Of a stretch of 44,090 nucleotides of DNA, positions 15,101-23,722 are shown piece by piece (position 1 is the stretch's first letter; each line of letters opens with the position of its first letter). Origin of the DNA: Candidatus Dadabacteria bacterium (lineage in GTDB: Bacteria > Desulfobacterota_D > UBA1144 > Nemesobacterales > Nemesobacteraceae); the NCBI GenBank assembly GCA_026706695.1, contig JAPOYE010000085.1, positions 1-44,090 on the forward strand, given 5' to 3'. Both the position numbers and the translations under genes were made by a program. The notes below the pieces were generated by a model, which saw only the letters and a list, made by a program, of their open reading frames with translations, ran no database searches and was not told where the DNA came from.

Positions 15101-18100
15101 GCACGAATCCGCCACAGGCGAGGTCACATTCGAGACAGAAGTATTCCAGTCGGATCCGGAGTGGCTGAGCGACCACCGGGTGTTTGGCCGGGTTATAGCT
15201 CCGGGCGCGCTCTACGGAGCCATGGCGGCATCGGTATCCCTTACGGAAGAAAGCGGCGCGGTGGTTGTGGAGGACATGCAACTGCTCAACGCGCTGGTTT
15301 TCCCGAAGGAGGATTCCGAGGACGGTACCGGTGACGAGGGCCGGAAGGTGCAGGTTGTGCTTGATTCTTCCGAGCGGCCGAATTCGCGTCGTGTCCAGAT
15401 ATTCAGCAAGGGAAGTGGAGAGGACTGGACGGCACATGTGGAAGGCCACATATCGCAGGGCGCCCCCATGCCGGAAGCCGGTAGCCGCATTGATCTTGAA
15501 AGCCTCAAGACCCCCCTGTCACCAATAGACGTGGCAGACTACTACCGCGCCCGGGCGGGTACGGGGATCAATCTCGGCCCGTTTTTCCGTACGCTCGGGA
15601 AGGTCTGGTCCCGGCCAGGCGAGGCGTTAGGCGAAATTTCTTTCCCTGAAGCTCTCGGCCGCAATGAGCTGGACGTTCATCCGCTCCTGCTCGACGGTTG
15701 CTTTCAGGTTGTGGCCGCAGCGCGCAATCCAGGCGGGATAGAAGAGGAAACCACCTATCTGCCATTTGGCTGGGAGCGACTGTGGCTGGCGGACCGGCTG
15801 CCGGATCGCCTGTTCTGTCACGTGCGCATGAGTGAGGTTTCCCAAGGTACGGAAACGGAACAGGACGAGCCGCCTGAGGTCTGGAACGGAGAATTGCGCA
15901 TCTACGATCCCAACGGGGTTCTGCTTGGCGGGCTGAGCGGATACATGGTGAAACGCGCGACGCGGGCGGCGCTGCTCTCCGCGGGCGAAGGGGTGAATGA
16001 ACTGCTGTATGAGGTTGTGTGGCGCGAAAGGACTCTCCCGCCCGGAATGCTGTCCGCAGATTTTCTCGCATCTCAGGCAACGGTTGCAGCGCGCTCGGGG
16101 CTGCTCTCAGATTATTTGGCCGACGAAGGAGTCACGCCCAAAGACAGAAGCGCCCTCCTGACCGACCTGGAGCGGTGGTCTCGGTCCTGCGCGCTCGAGA
16201 CCTTGGAGAAGCTGGGGTGGGAACGCGAGGTGGGCGTGACCGTGGATTCAGAGGAATTGCGGCAGCGCTTAAATGTCGTGGAGGAGCATAAGAAGTTGTT
16301 CCGCCGGACGCTCGAGATGCTGGCCAAGTCCGGGGTGTTGGAGGAGGTGGACGGCGACTTCGTCGTGAGGATCGGACCCGGGGATCCCTTGCCGGATGAA
16401 ATGCCGCCTGACACCGAGGAATTCGCTACCCGAATGGCTGAGCTATATCCCCACGGCTTGACCGAGATCGGACTTTTTCGACGGTCTGGCAACGCCCTGG
16501 CAGACATCCTGCTGGGCCGAGCGGACCCGTTGACGGTCCTGTTCAGCAGCGGAGACCCGACCCCGGGCGATCTGTATCTAAAAGCCCCGGTGGCGCGTGC
16601 GGCGAACCGTCTACTGCGAGAAACGGTTCAGACTCTTGTGGAGGGGTTGCCCGACGGCCGACACCTCAGGGTGATCGAGGTCGGGGCGGGTACAGGATCG
16701 GCAACCGCGGCCATCCTGCCGGAACTCCCGGAAGGACGGTTCGACTACATGTACACGGATATCTCGGCGGGCTTCTTTGCGGAAGCAGAGGCGCGTTTCG
16801 GAGGCGAGGAAGCGTCGATAGATTACCGCATGCTGGATATCGAGAAAGATCCGGTGGAGCAGGGATTTGACTCCCACGGTTATGACCTGGTGATTGCGTC
16901 CAATGTGTTGCACGCCACGCGATACCTGGATGAGACGCTTGCGCACTGCCGGCGGCTTCTCGCGCCATCAGGACAGATGGTCGCGCTCGAGAACCTGAGG
17001 GGTATGGGTTGGATGGACCTGACTTTCGGGCCGTTGGACGGCTGGTGGCGGTTCGCCGATGCCTACCGACCGCAACACGCCTTGGTGGAGCCAGCTGTGT
17101 GGCGCCGCGTACTTGCTGACGTGGGTTTCGAGGAAATAGAAGTGCTGGGGCTAGAAGAGTCCGACTCGACCGGGATGCCGGATAAGGGTGTGATCGTGGC
17201 GCGGGGTCCGGCTGAGGTGACCGAAAAACCGGGCGTCTGGGTTCTGGCGGCGGATAGCGCCGGCGTGGCCGAGGAACTGGCAACGGAGTTGGCCGCGCGC
17301 AACCAGACAGTCGTGCTGGCGGACCATCAACTCCCGGAGAACGGGCATTCAGAAGCGGACGGATCCGGCATTGTCCGGTCAACGGTGGACATGGAGCGGC
17401 GCGAGTCGTGGCAATCGCTGTTGGAGTGCCTGCCCGGGGATGCGCCTCTTAGCGGCGTCGTGCACCTCGTGGCGCTGGGCGGCCACGGCCTGAATGCGAC
17501 AACCGAAGAGATGGCGAAGGACACGAGGCAAGCGATGGCGAGCGCACTGGCGTTGACGCAGGGGCTGCTTGACTCCGATGTGGTGCCCGAAAACGGAGTG
17601 TGGTTTCTTACGCGGGGCGCCCAGGTGCTGGAGAGGGAGCTTGGCGGGGAACTTGCCGGCGCGACGTTATGGGGTTTCGGGAAGGCGCTGGCCCGCGAAG
17701 CGGCGCATCTAAAACCGAGGATGATTGACCTGGACCCCACAAAAACGCAGTCGCCTGAACTACTGGACGAACTGCTGTATCCCGATCAGGAGAATCACAT
17801 CGCACATCGCTACGGACGACGTATGGTGGCCCGCCTGGTCCGGGCCGGGACCGACACGGAGCGGTTGACGTTGCCGGAGCAGCCGGGCTGGGTGCTGGCT
17901 CCGGATCCGGAAGGCATATTCGATAAGCCTTACGTCAAGCCGCTGCCGGAGCATTCCCTGGAGCCGAAAGAAGTCCGCGTCGCGGTCGAAGCTGCCGGGC
18001 TGAACTTCTGGGATGTATTTCGTTCGCTTGGCTTCATTGAAGAGGAGAACTTAGGCAAGGAGATGTGTGGCCACGTGCTCGATGTGGGTTCCGAGGTGTC

Positions 18101-21100
18101 AACCGTCTCGGTCGGCGACCATGTGGTTGGATTGGGGTTCGGTGGTGCGTTTGCAGACGAAATGGTTATACGGGAGGAGTTGGTGGCGCCCGCGCCATCG
18201 GGAATCTCGGTGACGGATCTCGCCACGGTGCCGAATGTGTTTGCCTCAGCCGCATTCTCGTACGAACTCTCAGGGCTAAACGCCGGCGAACGGGTGCTGA
18301 TTCACGCGGGTGCTGGCGGTGTGGGACTCGCGGCCATCCAGTTGGCGCGTGCCGCAGGCGCCGAGGTGTATGCCACGGCGAGCGAGCTGAAGCGGCCATA
18401 TCTTCGCTCCATCGGCGTGGAGCATGTGTTTGACAGCCGCACGACAAAGTTCGGGGAAGAGATCCTCGAGGCCACGGACGGAGCAGGAGTCGACGTGGTC
18501 CTGAACAGCCTGACGGGAGAGGGATTCATCGAGTCGAGTCTGTCATGCCTGGCACAGGGTGGCCGGTTTGTGGAATTGTCCAGGCGGGACATTCTGAGCG
18601 AGGAGGAGATGGCCGAAGTTCGTCCCGATGTTGCCTACTCCATTCTAGAGCTGGATGTTTTGAAGAAGACTGACCCGGCTTGCGTCGGAAAGGTTCTCCG
18701 GGAAGTGATGGAGCGCCTTAAGGCGGGAGAACTGAAACCGCTTATCCACAGCAGGTGGCCCCTGGCCGAAACGGGGGCCGCATTGAGATTCATGCGATCG
18801 GCCCGGCATATCGGGAAGATCGTCGTGACGACACCACCGCTTGTGAGAGGTGGGTTGCGGCAGGATCGCACCTACCTAGTGACCGGCGGCTTGGGCGGTA
18901 TCGGGTGCGCCGTGGCCAGCTGGCTGGCGGATCACGGCGCAGGGGCAATCGTGCTCAATGGACGACGGTCACCGGACCCCGAGGTTGAAAAAGAGATTGA
19001 CTCGTTGCGTGAACGCGGGTCCACGGTGAGGGTGGAGCTGGCGGATGTGACGGATGCCGCTGCTGTGGACGACATGCTGGCGCGGATGGACCGGGAACTG
19101 CCGCCGCTCGGCGGAGTGATTCACAGCGTGGGAGTGTTGTCGGATGCTTCACTGTCGAACCAGAGTTGGGAGAGATTCGAGCAGGTGCTATGGCCGAAGG
19201 TGCTGGGCGCCTGGCACCTGCACCGTGCGACGGCGGACCGCGATCTGGAACTCTTCACCCTCTTTTCGAGCCGAGTTGGCGTCATGGGCAATCCGGGACA
19301 GGCGAACCACGCCGCAGCCAATGCGTTTTTGGACCAGCTCGCCGCCCACCGGCGGGCGGTAGGGCTTCCGGGACAGGCCATTGCCTGGGGAGCGTGGTCA
19401 GAGATCGGCGAAGCGGCGGAACAACGAGATCGGATTGAACGGCAACGAGCGGCGCTCGGCGGCCGCTGGTTTACACCCCAGCAAGGTCTCAGGGCGTTCG
19501 ACAGGCTGGTGCGCCAGGACGTAACGAATTCCGTGGTGATGTCTATGGACTGGGCAGTTTTTGAGGAGGCTGTCGAAGACCGTCCCTCCCTGCTAGAGGA
19601 CCTGCTGTCCACCAGTTCCAAGGCCGACGCCGACTCGCCTGCTCAGGCGGACGACCTGATGTCCAGAGTGCGGAAAACGACTGTGGCGGAACGCGAAGGC
19701 ATGCTGGTGTCATTCCTCCAAGGGGAAGTGCAGGCAGTTCTGCGGCTGCCGTCGACGCCGACGCCAACAGTGGGGTTCTTCGATCTGGGGATGGACTCAT
19801 TGATGGCAGTAGAACTGAGAAACCGGCTCAACCGAGCATTCGCGGGCGAGTATGTCGTCTCCAACACAGCTGTCTTCGACTACCCCGACATCACGACCTT
19901 AGCCCACTATCTGGCGGGTGAACTCGGTCAACTGGGCGGAGACAGTGGAACGGCTCCAACGCCCGAGACAGCCGCACCCCCACCGCGCCCGTCCGTCGCT
20001 ACTGAGGATGACGACATAGCGATAGTCGGCATGGCGTGCCGCTTCCCGGGCGCGAAAAACCTTTTGGAATACTGGAATCTTCTGGAATCGGGCACTGACG
20101 CAGTGACCGACGGACGTCAGGCCGGCGATTCGCCGAGGGACACCTTTGGAGACTCAAATTCCGAGAGCGCCACCCACCTGCACGGCGCGTTTGTTGAGGG
20201 TATCGAGTGGTTTGACTCACGCTTCTTCCGCATTGCGCCGATAGAAGCGCGGATGATGGACCCACGACAGAGAATGATGTTGGAGACAAGTTGGGAGGCT
20301 ATCGAAGACGCCGGAATCGCTCCCGACAGCCTACGAGGCAGCCGCACTGGAGTGTATGCCGGAGTCAGCCACAGCGAATACCAACATGTGATTGAAGCCA
20401 GCGGTAAGGCTGGCACTTTCCTCGGCCTAATGGCCAGCGTCACCGCCGGGCGGGTCGCGTCCGCACTGGGTCTTGAGGGTCCGGCAATGGCCATCGATAT
20501 GGCCTGCGCCTCGGCATTGGTTGCGGTGCATCAAGCCGTCGTTGGGCTACAGCGGGGCGAGGTGGACCTAGCCCTCGCCGGAGGCGTGCATGCGGCGCTG
20601 TCGCGCGACATTTCCAAACTTATGCTGGATGTGGGGATGCTGTCGCCGAGTGGGCAGTGCCACCCCTTTGATGCGTCTGCGGACGGCTATGTACGCGGCG
20701 AAGGCTGCGGAATGCTCATTTTGAAACGACTGAATGAGGCAGAGGTTGACGGCGACCGGATATGGGGCGTCATCAAGGGTTCTGCCATTAACCAGAACGG
20801 GGCAAGCGCGGGATTGACCGTTCCGAACGGCCCGGCACAGGAGCGTGTTATAGAGGAGACGCTTGTTAAGGCGGGCCTCACCGGAAGGGATGTTGACTAT
20901 CTCGAAGCACACGCGACAGCCTCCCAGTTGGGCGACGCAATTGAAGTACACGCGGCAGGCTCGGTGTACGGCAGAGGGCGCGACGCCGACCGCCCGCTAC
21001 TGATGGGCACCGTAAAGTCAAACATCGGATATCTGGAGACGGCGGCGGGCGTTGCCGGCCTGATAAAGGCTGTGCTGGCGATGAAGCAGGGTATCATTCC

Positions 21101-22559
21101 GAAACATCTGCACTTCAAGGAACCGAACCCACAAATCGACTGGGACCGGCTGCCCGTGCGGGTGACTTCTGAAAAGACCGACTGGCCACCCCATCCTGAC
21201 AGGCCGCCACGCGCGGCAGTAAGCGCGTTCGGCATATCGGGCACAAACGCGCATATGGTGGTGGAAGGCTACGGAATCGCGACAGAGAATGGCAGCGGAA
21301 GTGCTGGAGTCCAGTCGCTTAGGGGCGCCGCGCGGCAGGTGCCCGTTTCTCTGCCAGAGCCGGTTGCGAATCTGCCGCTAGCTGCGGGAGAACTAACGGA
21401 GCGCACAGTGCGTTTCCTGCCGCTATCTGGCAAGTCGGACGGCGCCCTGCGGGACATGGCAGGACAGTACCTGTCGTGGTTCGACAACCATATTGCTGAG
21501 TCGTCACCCCAAGCACCTGCACTTGCTGACATAGCGTGGACGGCGAGTGTCGGACGCAGCCATTTTGACCATCGTGCCGCTTTAGTGTTCGGGGATATGC
21601 AGTCTCTGCGTGCAGGGCTAACGAAACTCGCGGAGACCGACGCTACGCCTGATAAGCCAGATCCACAACCCGTAACAAGGGTGGCATTCGTGTACACAGG
21701 CGAGGGAAGCCAGTGGGTTGGTATGGGCGAGGCGCTGTACAACAGCGAGCCAGTCGTACGCGCTGTTTTGGACCACTGTGACGCCGTGGTGCGCGCAGAG
21801 AGAGGAGCATCGCTGCTCGATGTGATGTTCGGGCGCACCGAAGCAGCGGGCGATTTGAATGATGCCGATTGGGCGCAGCCAGCTCTCTACACATTGGAGT
21901 GCGCGCTGACGGCGCTGTGGGCAAGCGTTGGGATCCGCCCGAACGTCGCTCTGGGGCACGGCACGGGTGAGATTGCCGCGGCGCAGGCTGCGGGAGTCTT
22001 CACCTTAGAGGACGGACTGCGCTTTGCCTTGACTCGTGGCACGCTGATGGCGGCGCTGCCGGGAGTGGATCCGAACCAATCTCTGAACGGTCTGGAAGTG
22101 GCATTTGCAGAGAGTGAGATCTCACCTCCATCCCTGACTCTGGTGAGCGGCGTTACGGGGCAAGTTGTGGATGCGGACAGCCCGCTAGACGGGGCGTACT
22201 GGCGTATGCAGGCGTGCGAGACTGCGGCGTTCAGCGCAGGTGTCTCCACGCTTGCCGAGTTGGGAGTGGATGCAGTGGTAGAGATTGGCCCCGGCGCGGT
22301 ACTGGGGCCGCAGGTGAATCTCGAATGGCCGGACTTGTCAAACGTAAAGGAAGCCCCCACTTCACCACTCGTGCTTGCAAGCCTGATGCGACCATCCGAC
22401 GGGGATTCACAGGAGCGCAGTACCGGTTTTGCGGAGGCGGTTGCAGGGGCATACGATGCGGGACTGGCACTTTCCTTTGAGGGCATGTTCGCCGGGGAAT
22501 CGCGCCGCCGCATCTCGCTGCCGAGCTATCCGTTCCAGCGCAGGCGTCACTGGGTGTAA
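12189..22559 (+). CDS. Type I polyketide synthase: KS-AT-DH-cMT-ER-KR-ACP plus inactive KS-AT
   Basis: A 3456-residue megasynthase. KS1 (about 29-455) has the full Cys-His-His set: C204 in DAACASS, H339 in EAHGTGT and H379 in KTNIGHLE. AT1 (about 593-880) has GHSVGE with S685 and RAFHS with H791; Phe in that motif suggests malonyl-CoA. DH (about 965-1270) has H996 in HRVFGRVIAP and D1169/Q1173 in LDGCFQ. The C-methyltransferase (about 1440-1700) has VIEVGAGTGSATAAI. ER (about 1905-2215) has HAGAGGVGLAAIQLA. KR (about 2225-2405) has TGGLGGIG, but the usual catalytic Tyr is H2374 (GQANHAAAN). ACP1 (about 2495-2570) carries S2537 in GMDSL. A second, degenerate KS-AT ends the protein with no ACP or thioesterase. 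The first module could build a fully reduced, alpha-methylated chain, perhaps iteratively; the product is unknown. Codon use (CGN Arg, ATC/ATT Ile) differs from core neighbours, suggesting transfer. Start: ATG after GGGAGGAAG. Confidence 0.93.
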   Translation: MTKSNNSCDSSGESQPHSETQKQEKSGFGPPIAIVGMGCRFPGAPSIPAFWRLLEAGQNTVMEGVPGSGIGRMDELFPDGQIPSKACRFCAYVDGIEEFDAGFFRISPVEAQLLDPQQRMMLETTWEALEDAGMDPDRLRGTRTGVYTGISNDEYRMLVVESRKPADAASCLYALSGTNLNGTSGRVSFVLGLMGPAKAVDAACASSMVSVHDAVADLQQGKADLAIAGGVQAILNSRIFELRADAMMLSPDGQCKTFDASANGYVRGEGCGVVILKRLSEAEEDGDRIWGVIRGSAVNNGGASTGLTVPHIPALEQVMEAALSDAGVPASDVDYLEAHGTGTAVGDPIEIDAVSAVYGKGRKADRPLLIGSVKTNIGHLESAAGIAGLIKAVLVMQRGVIPKHLHFQAPNPSLDWDRLPLKITSSMMDLPERGGRPRLAGVNSFGISGTNAHIVVEEYIAPGGLPYGKNELAGSAQAVTVSLPETVESLPLPEQELKRRETRLLPLSGKSVNALRELAERYLSWLDEHPEDLASQNASVEPLLSDMAWTAGVGRSHFDHRAGVVFRDTGSLREGLKALGDVSESPGPQTPTKIAFAYTGQGSQWTGMGKALYEREPVARAVLDRCEEVFRDERGASLLDVMFGGGEGDLGDTAWEQPALYALECALTALWSSVGVRPSIVLGHSVGELAAAQAAGVFSLEDGMRFAAARGTLLSETEPGTMAAVFATPARVASTVEELNESSDSVGLSISADNGTHQVVSGPIAEIEAISKRFESEGVRVRRLNTARAFHSALVEPALDMLEASLDNVAVEPPSLTVVSNLTGQVVEPGQALDGAYWRQHAREKVAFARGVRTLAELGVDLVLEIGPRPILATMTRSAWPDSVQTPAPMVLSSLRPPSGESSASADGADFTQAVTEAYQAGLPIRFEGLFAGEARHRISLPSYPFQRERHWLDSKRKQRSGVGHPLLGVRHESATGEVTFETEVFQSDPEWLSDHRVFGRVIAPGALYGAMAASVSLTEESGAVVVEDMQLLNALVFPKEDSEDGTGDEGRKVQVVLDSSERPNSRRVQIFSKGSGEDWTAHVEGHISQGAPMPEAGSRIDLESLKTPLSPIDVADYYRARAGTGINLGPFFRTLGKVWSRPGEALGEISFPEALGRNELDVHPLLLDGCFQVVAAARNPGGIEEETTYLPFGWERLWLADRLPDRLFCHVRMSEVSQGTETEQDEPPEVWNGELRIYDPNGVLLGGLSGYMVKRATRAALLSAGEGVNELLYEVVWRERTLPPGMLSADFLASQATVAARSGLLSDYLADEGVTPKDRSALLTDLERWSRSCALETLEKLGWEREVGVTVDSEELRQRLNVVEEHKKLFRRTLEMLAKSGVLEEVDGDFVVRIGPGDPLPDEMPPDTEEFATRMAELYPHGLTEIGLFRRSGNALADILLGRADPLTVLFSSGDPTPGDLYLKAPVARAANRLLRETVQTLVEGLPDGRHLRVIEVGAGTGSATAAILPELPEGRFDYMYTDISAGFFAEAEARFGGEEASIDYRMLDIEKDPVEQGFDSHGYDLVIASNVLHATRYLDETLAHCRRLLAPSGQMVALENLRGMGWMDLTFGPLDGWWRFADAYRPQHALVEPAVWRRVLADVGFEEIEVLGLEESDSTGMPDKGVIVARGPAEVTEKPGVWVLAADSAGVAEELATELAARNQTVVLADHQLPENGHSEADGSGIVRSTVDMERRESWQSLLECLPGDAPLSGVVHLVALGGHGLNATTEEMAKDTRQAMASALALTQGLLDSDVVPENGVWFLTRGAQVLERELGGELAGATLWGFGKALAREAAHLKPRMIDLDPTKTQSPELLDELLYPDQENHIAHRYGRRMVARLVRAGTDTERLTLPEQPGWVLAPDPEGIFDKPYVKPLPEHSLEPKEVRVAVEAAGLNFWDVFRSLGFIEEENLGKEMCGHVLDVGSEVSTVSVGDHVVGLGFGGAFADEMVIREELVAPAPSGISVTDLATVPNVFASAAFSYELSGLNAGERVLIHAGAGGVGLAAIQLARAAGAEVYATASELKRPYLRSIGVEHVFDSRTTKFGEEILEATDGAGVDVVLNSLTGEGFIESSLSCLAQGGRFVELSRRDILSEEEMAEVRPDVAYSILELDVLKKTDPACVGKVLREVMERLKAGELKPLIHSRWPLAETGAALRFMRSARHIGKIVVTTPPLVRGGLRQDRTYLVTGGLGGIGCAVASWLADHGAGAIVLNGRRSPDPEVEKEIDSLRERGSTVRVELADVTDAAAVDDMLARMDRELPPLGGVIHSVGVLSDASLSNQSWERFEQVLWPKVLGAWHLHRATADRDLELFTLFSSRVGVMGNPGQANHAAANAFLDQLAAHRRAVGLPGQAIAWGAWSEIGEAAEQRDRIERQRAALGGRWFTPQQGLRAFDRLVRQDVTNSVVMSMDWAVFEEAVEDRPSLLEDLLSTSSKADADSPAQADDLMSRVRKTTVAEREGMLVSFLQGEVQAVLRLPSTPTPTVGFFDLGMDSLMAVELRNRLNRAFAGEYVVSNTAVFDYPDITTLAHYLAGELGQLGGDSGTAPTPETAAPPPRPSVATEDDDIAIVGMACRFPGAKNLLEYWNLLESGTDAVTDGRQAGDSPRDTFGDSNSESATHLHGAFVEGIEWFDSRFFRIAPIEARMMDPRQRMMLETSWEAIEDAGIAPDSLRGSRTGVYAGVSHSEYQHVIEASGKAGTFLGLMASVTAGRVASALGLEGPAMAIDMACASALVAVHQAVVGLQRGEVDLALAGGVHAALSRDISKLMLDVGMLSPSGQCHPFDASADGYVRGEGCGMLILKRLNEAEVDGDRIWGVIKGSAINQNGASAGLTVPNGPAQERVIEETLVKAGLTGRDVDYLEAHATASQLGDAIEVHAAGSVYGRGRDADRPLLMGTVKSNIGYLETAAGVAGLIKAVLAMKQGIIPKHLHFKEPNPQIDWDRLPVRVTSEKTDWPPHPDRPPRAAVSAFGISGTNAHMVVEGYGIATENGSGSAGVQSLRGAARQVPVSLPEPVANLPLAAGELTERTVRFLPLSGKSDGALRDMAGQYLSWFDNHIAESSPQAPALADIAWTASVGRSHFDHRAALVFGDMQSLRAGLTKLAETDATPDKPDPQPVTRVAFVYTGEGSQWVGMGEALYNSEPVVRAVLDHCDAVVRAERGASLLDVMFGRTEAAGDLNDADWAQPALYTLECALTALWASVGIRPNVALGHGTGEIAAAQAAGVFTLEDGLRFALTRGTLMAALPGVDPNQSLNGLEVAFAESEISPPSLTLVSGVTGQVVDADSPLDGAYWRMQACETAAFSAGVSTLAELGVDAVVEIGPGAVLGPQVNLEWPDLSNVKEAPTSPLVLASLMRPSDGDSQERSTGFAEAVAGAYDAGLALSFEGMFAGESRRRISLPSYPFQRRRHWV
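20007..22556 (+). other. Degenerate C-terminal KS-AT didomain within the PKS
   Basis: Residues about 2607-3456 of the PKS duplicate the N-terminal KS-AT, including the same linkers (VSLPEPVANLPL against VSLPETVESLPL). KS2 keeps Cys (C2773, MACASA) and the first His (H2908), though HGTGT has become HATAS. The second His is Tyr (Y2948, KSNIGYLE). AT2 has GEGSQ for GQGSQ and GHGTGE with G3258 where the Ser nucleophile belongs. It lacks about 73 residues after RGTL, including the AFH motif with the catalytic His. Condensation and acyl transfer should both be lost. The frame is nonetheless intact through the post-AT linker LPSYPFQRRRHWV. Confidence 0.88.
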
Positions 22560-22599
22560 CTGAGGTGCCGTGTCACGGAGAAAACTAGAGAAAAATCGA

Positions 22600-22628
22600 T
22601 TGACCCAAGCGCCTATGTACTGTACCAT
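22600..22628 (+). promoter_or_regulatory. Promoter of discrete ACP gene
   Basis: TTGACC (22600-22605) and TACCAT (22623-22628) are separated by exactly 17 bp in the AT-richer gap after the PKS stop. AAGGAGG at 22655-22661 is a near-ideal Shine-Dalgarno for the ACP ATG at 22671. Together they suggest the ACP is made at higher level than the PKS. Confidence 0.55.
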
Positions 22629-22670
22629 TGTGTTCTAACATCTTAAATTTTTAAAAGGAGGACTGTAATT

Positions 22671-22916
22671 ATGGCTTCAGTTGAAGAGCGACTAAGACAA
22701 CTTGCGGACGAAAACCTGGAGGTAGACGGACAGCCGGTAGGCAAATTGCTGGACCCGGACAAGGGACTTGCTGATGTAGGTGTTTCCTCTATGGACGCAG
22801 TGTCATTCGCCAAAGTGCTCGAATCGGAGTTCAACGTCTCTCTCCTTCCCGGAAAGGCCGGGGAGATCAAGACTATTGGAGAGTTGATAGCGTACTTGGA
22901 GGCTAACGCTTCTTAA
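22671..22916 (+). CDS. Discrete acyl carrier protein
   Basis: An 81-residue acidic four-helix ACP. The phosphopantetheine site is S40 in DVGVSSMDAVSFAKVLE; the residue before it is Ser where Asp is usual (DSL/DSM), so this is a mild variant. It should be activated by the PPTase encoded 32 bp downstream. Its own promoter and a strong ribosome site indicate independent, high expression. In PKS clusters such ACPs act as loading, acceptor or off-loading carriers. Here the dead KS-AT directly upstream suggests that the PKS tail may dock or pass acyl chains to it (inference). It lacks a domain partner of its own and is not placed among fatty-acid genes. Confidence 0.9.
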   Translation: MASVEERLRQLADENLEVDGQPVGKLLDPDKGLADVGVSSMDAVSFAKVLESEFNVSLLPGKAGEIKTIGELIAYLEANAS

Positions 22917-22948
22917 CACCTCTCTGCTGTAGAGGTAACCGGCATCTG

Positions 22949-23722
22949 ATGTCCGTTTCTGCTGCAAGACGCTGGTGGAGTTCCTTCCGTAAAACTGGTC
23001 CCGTTACCGTCATGTATGTAGACCTGACTCCTAACGCCAGCCGTGAGGCATCATCTTTACTATGGCTGAATGAGGAAGAACAGATGCGCTGTCGCCAATA
23101 TCCGCTCCCAGGTCCTCGTCGCAGGTTTGCTCTGTGTCGTGCCGCGCTTCGGGCTATCCTCTGTCGCCAGCTCGGTTGCGACAATGAGCGCCTCAGTTTC
23201 GGTTCATCTGATCATGGAAAGCCGTTCGCACTAGTAGACGAGGAACCGGCAGCCATCAGCTTTAACCTCAGCCACAGCGGAAAGCACGGCTTGATAGCTT
23301 TTGTTCCCCATGGACGTCTGGGCGTGGATGTGGAGGAGCGCGTCCCCCGAAGGGATTTTGACGAACTGAGCGAAGCCGTGTTCGGTCCTCACGAACAGTC
23401 CGCCCTTGCATGCGTACATGGCCGCGACAGGGTTCAGCTATTCTTCAGACTCTGGACCATCAAGGAAGCCCTGATCAAGGCTCTTGGCCTAGGTTTTACC
23501 CTTGATGTGTCTCAGTTTGAAGTGCCACAAGCCTTGCATCGGGGAAAAATGAGCATGTTCCGCTTCCCACAGCTGCCGGAAATACACTGGCGCGTCGAAT
23601 ACATCGGCAACGAGGATTTCTCAGCAGCCATCGCGCACGAACTTGTCCCGTCCCAATTGGGCGAGCGGTCATTACAGCGGCTGAGCGGTGACGTGTCAGA
23701 AAAACGAGGAATTTGCCAGTGA
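22949..23722 (+). CDS. Sfp-type 4'-phosphopantetheinyl transferase
   Basis: Transfers phosphopantetheine from CoA to the Ser of carrier proteins. The 257-residue pseudo-dimeric Sfp-type enzyme has a GKPF motif, FNLSHSGKHGLIAFV, the Mg2+-binding GVDVEERV and the signature FFRLWTIKEALIKALGLGF. The broad-specificity Sfp type fits a role on PKS ACP1 and the discrete ACP. The ATG at 22949 was taken as start; an ATG at 23012 would remove an uncharacterised N-terminus and remains possible. The stop overlaps the GTG of the hydrolase gene by 4 bases. Confidence 0.93.
   Translation: MSVSAARRWWSSFRKTGPVTVMYVDLTPNASREASSLLWLNEEEQMRCRQYPLPGPRRRFALCRAALRAILCRQLGCDNERLSFGSSDHGKPFALVDEEPAAISFNLSHSGKHGLIAFVPHGRLGVDVEERVPRRDFDELSEAVFGPHEQSALACVHGRDRVQLFFRLWTIKEALIKALGLGFTLDVSQFEVPQALHRGKMSMFRFPQLPEIHWRVEYIGNEDFSAAIAHELVPSQLGERSLQRLSGDVSEKRGICQ

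Noticed and set aside
19308-19310. Treating the PKS KR as certainly inactive because of His2374
   Set aside because: The GQxNHAAAN form seems to occur in other PKS ketoreductases thought to be active, so it is reported as a variant only.
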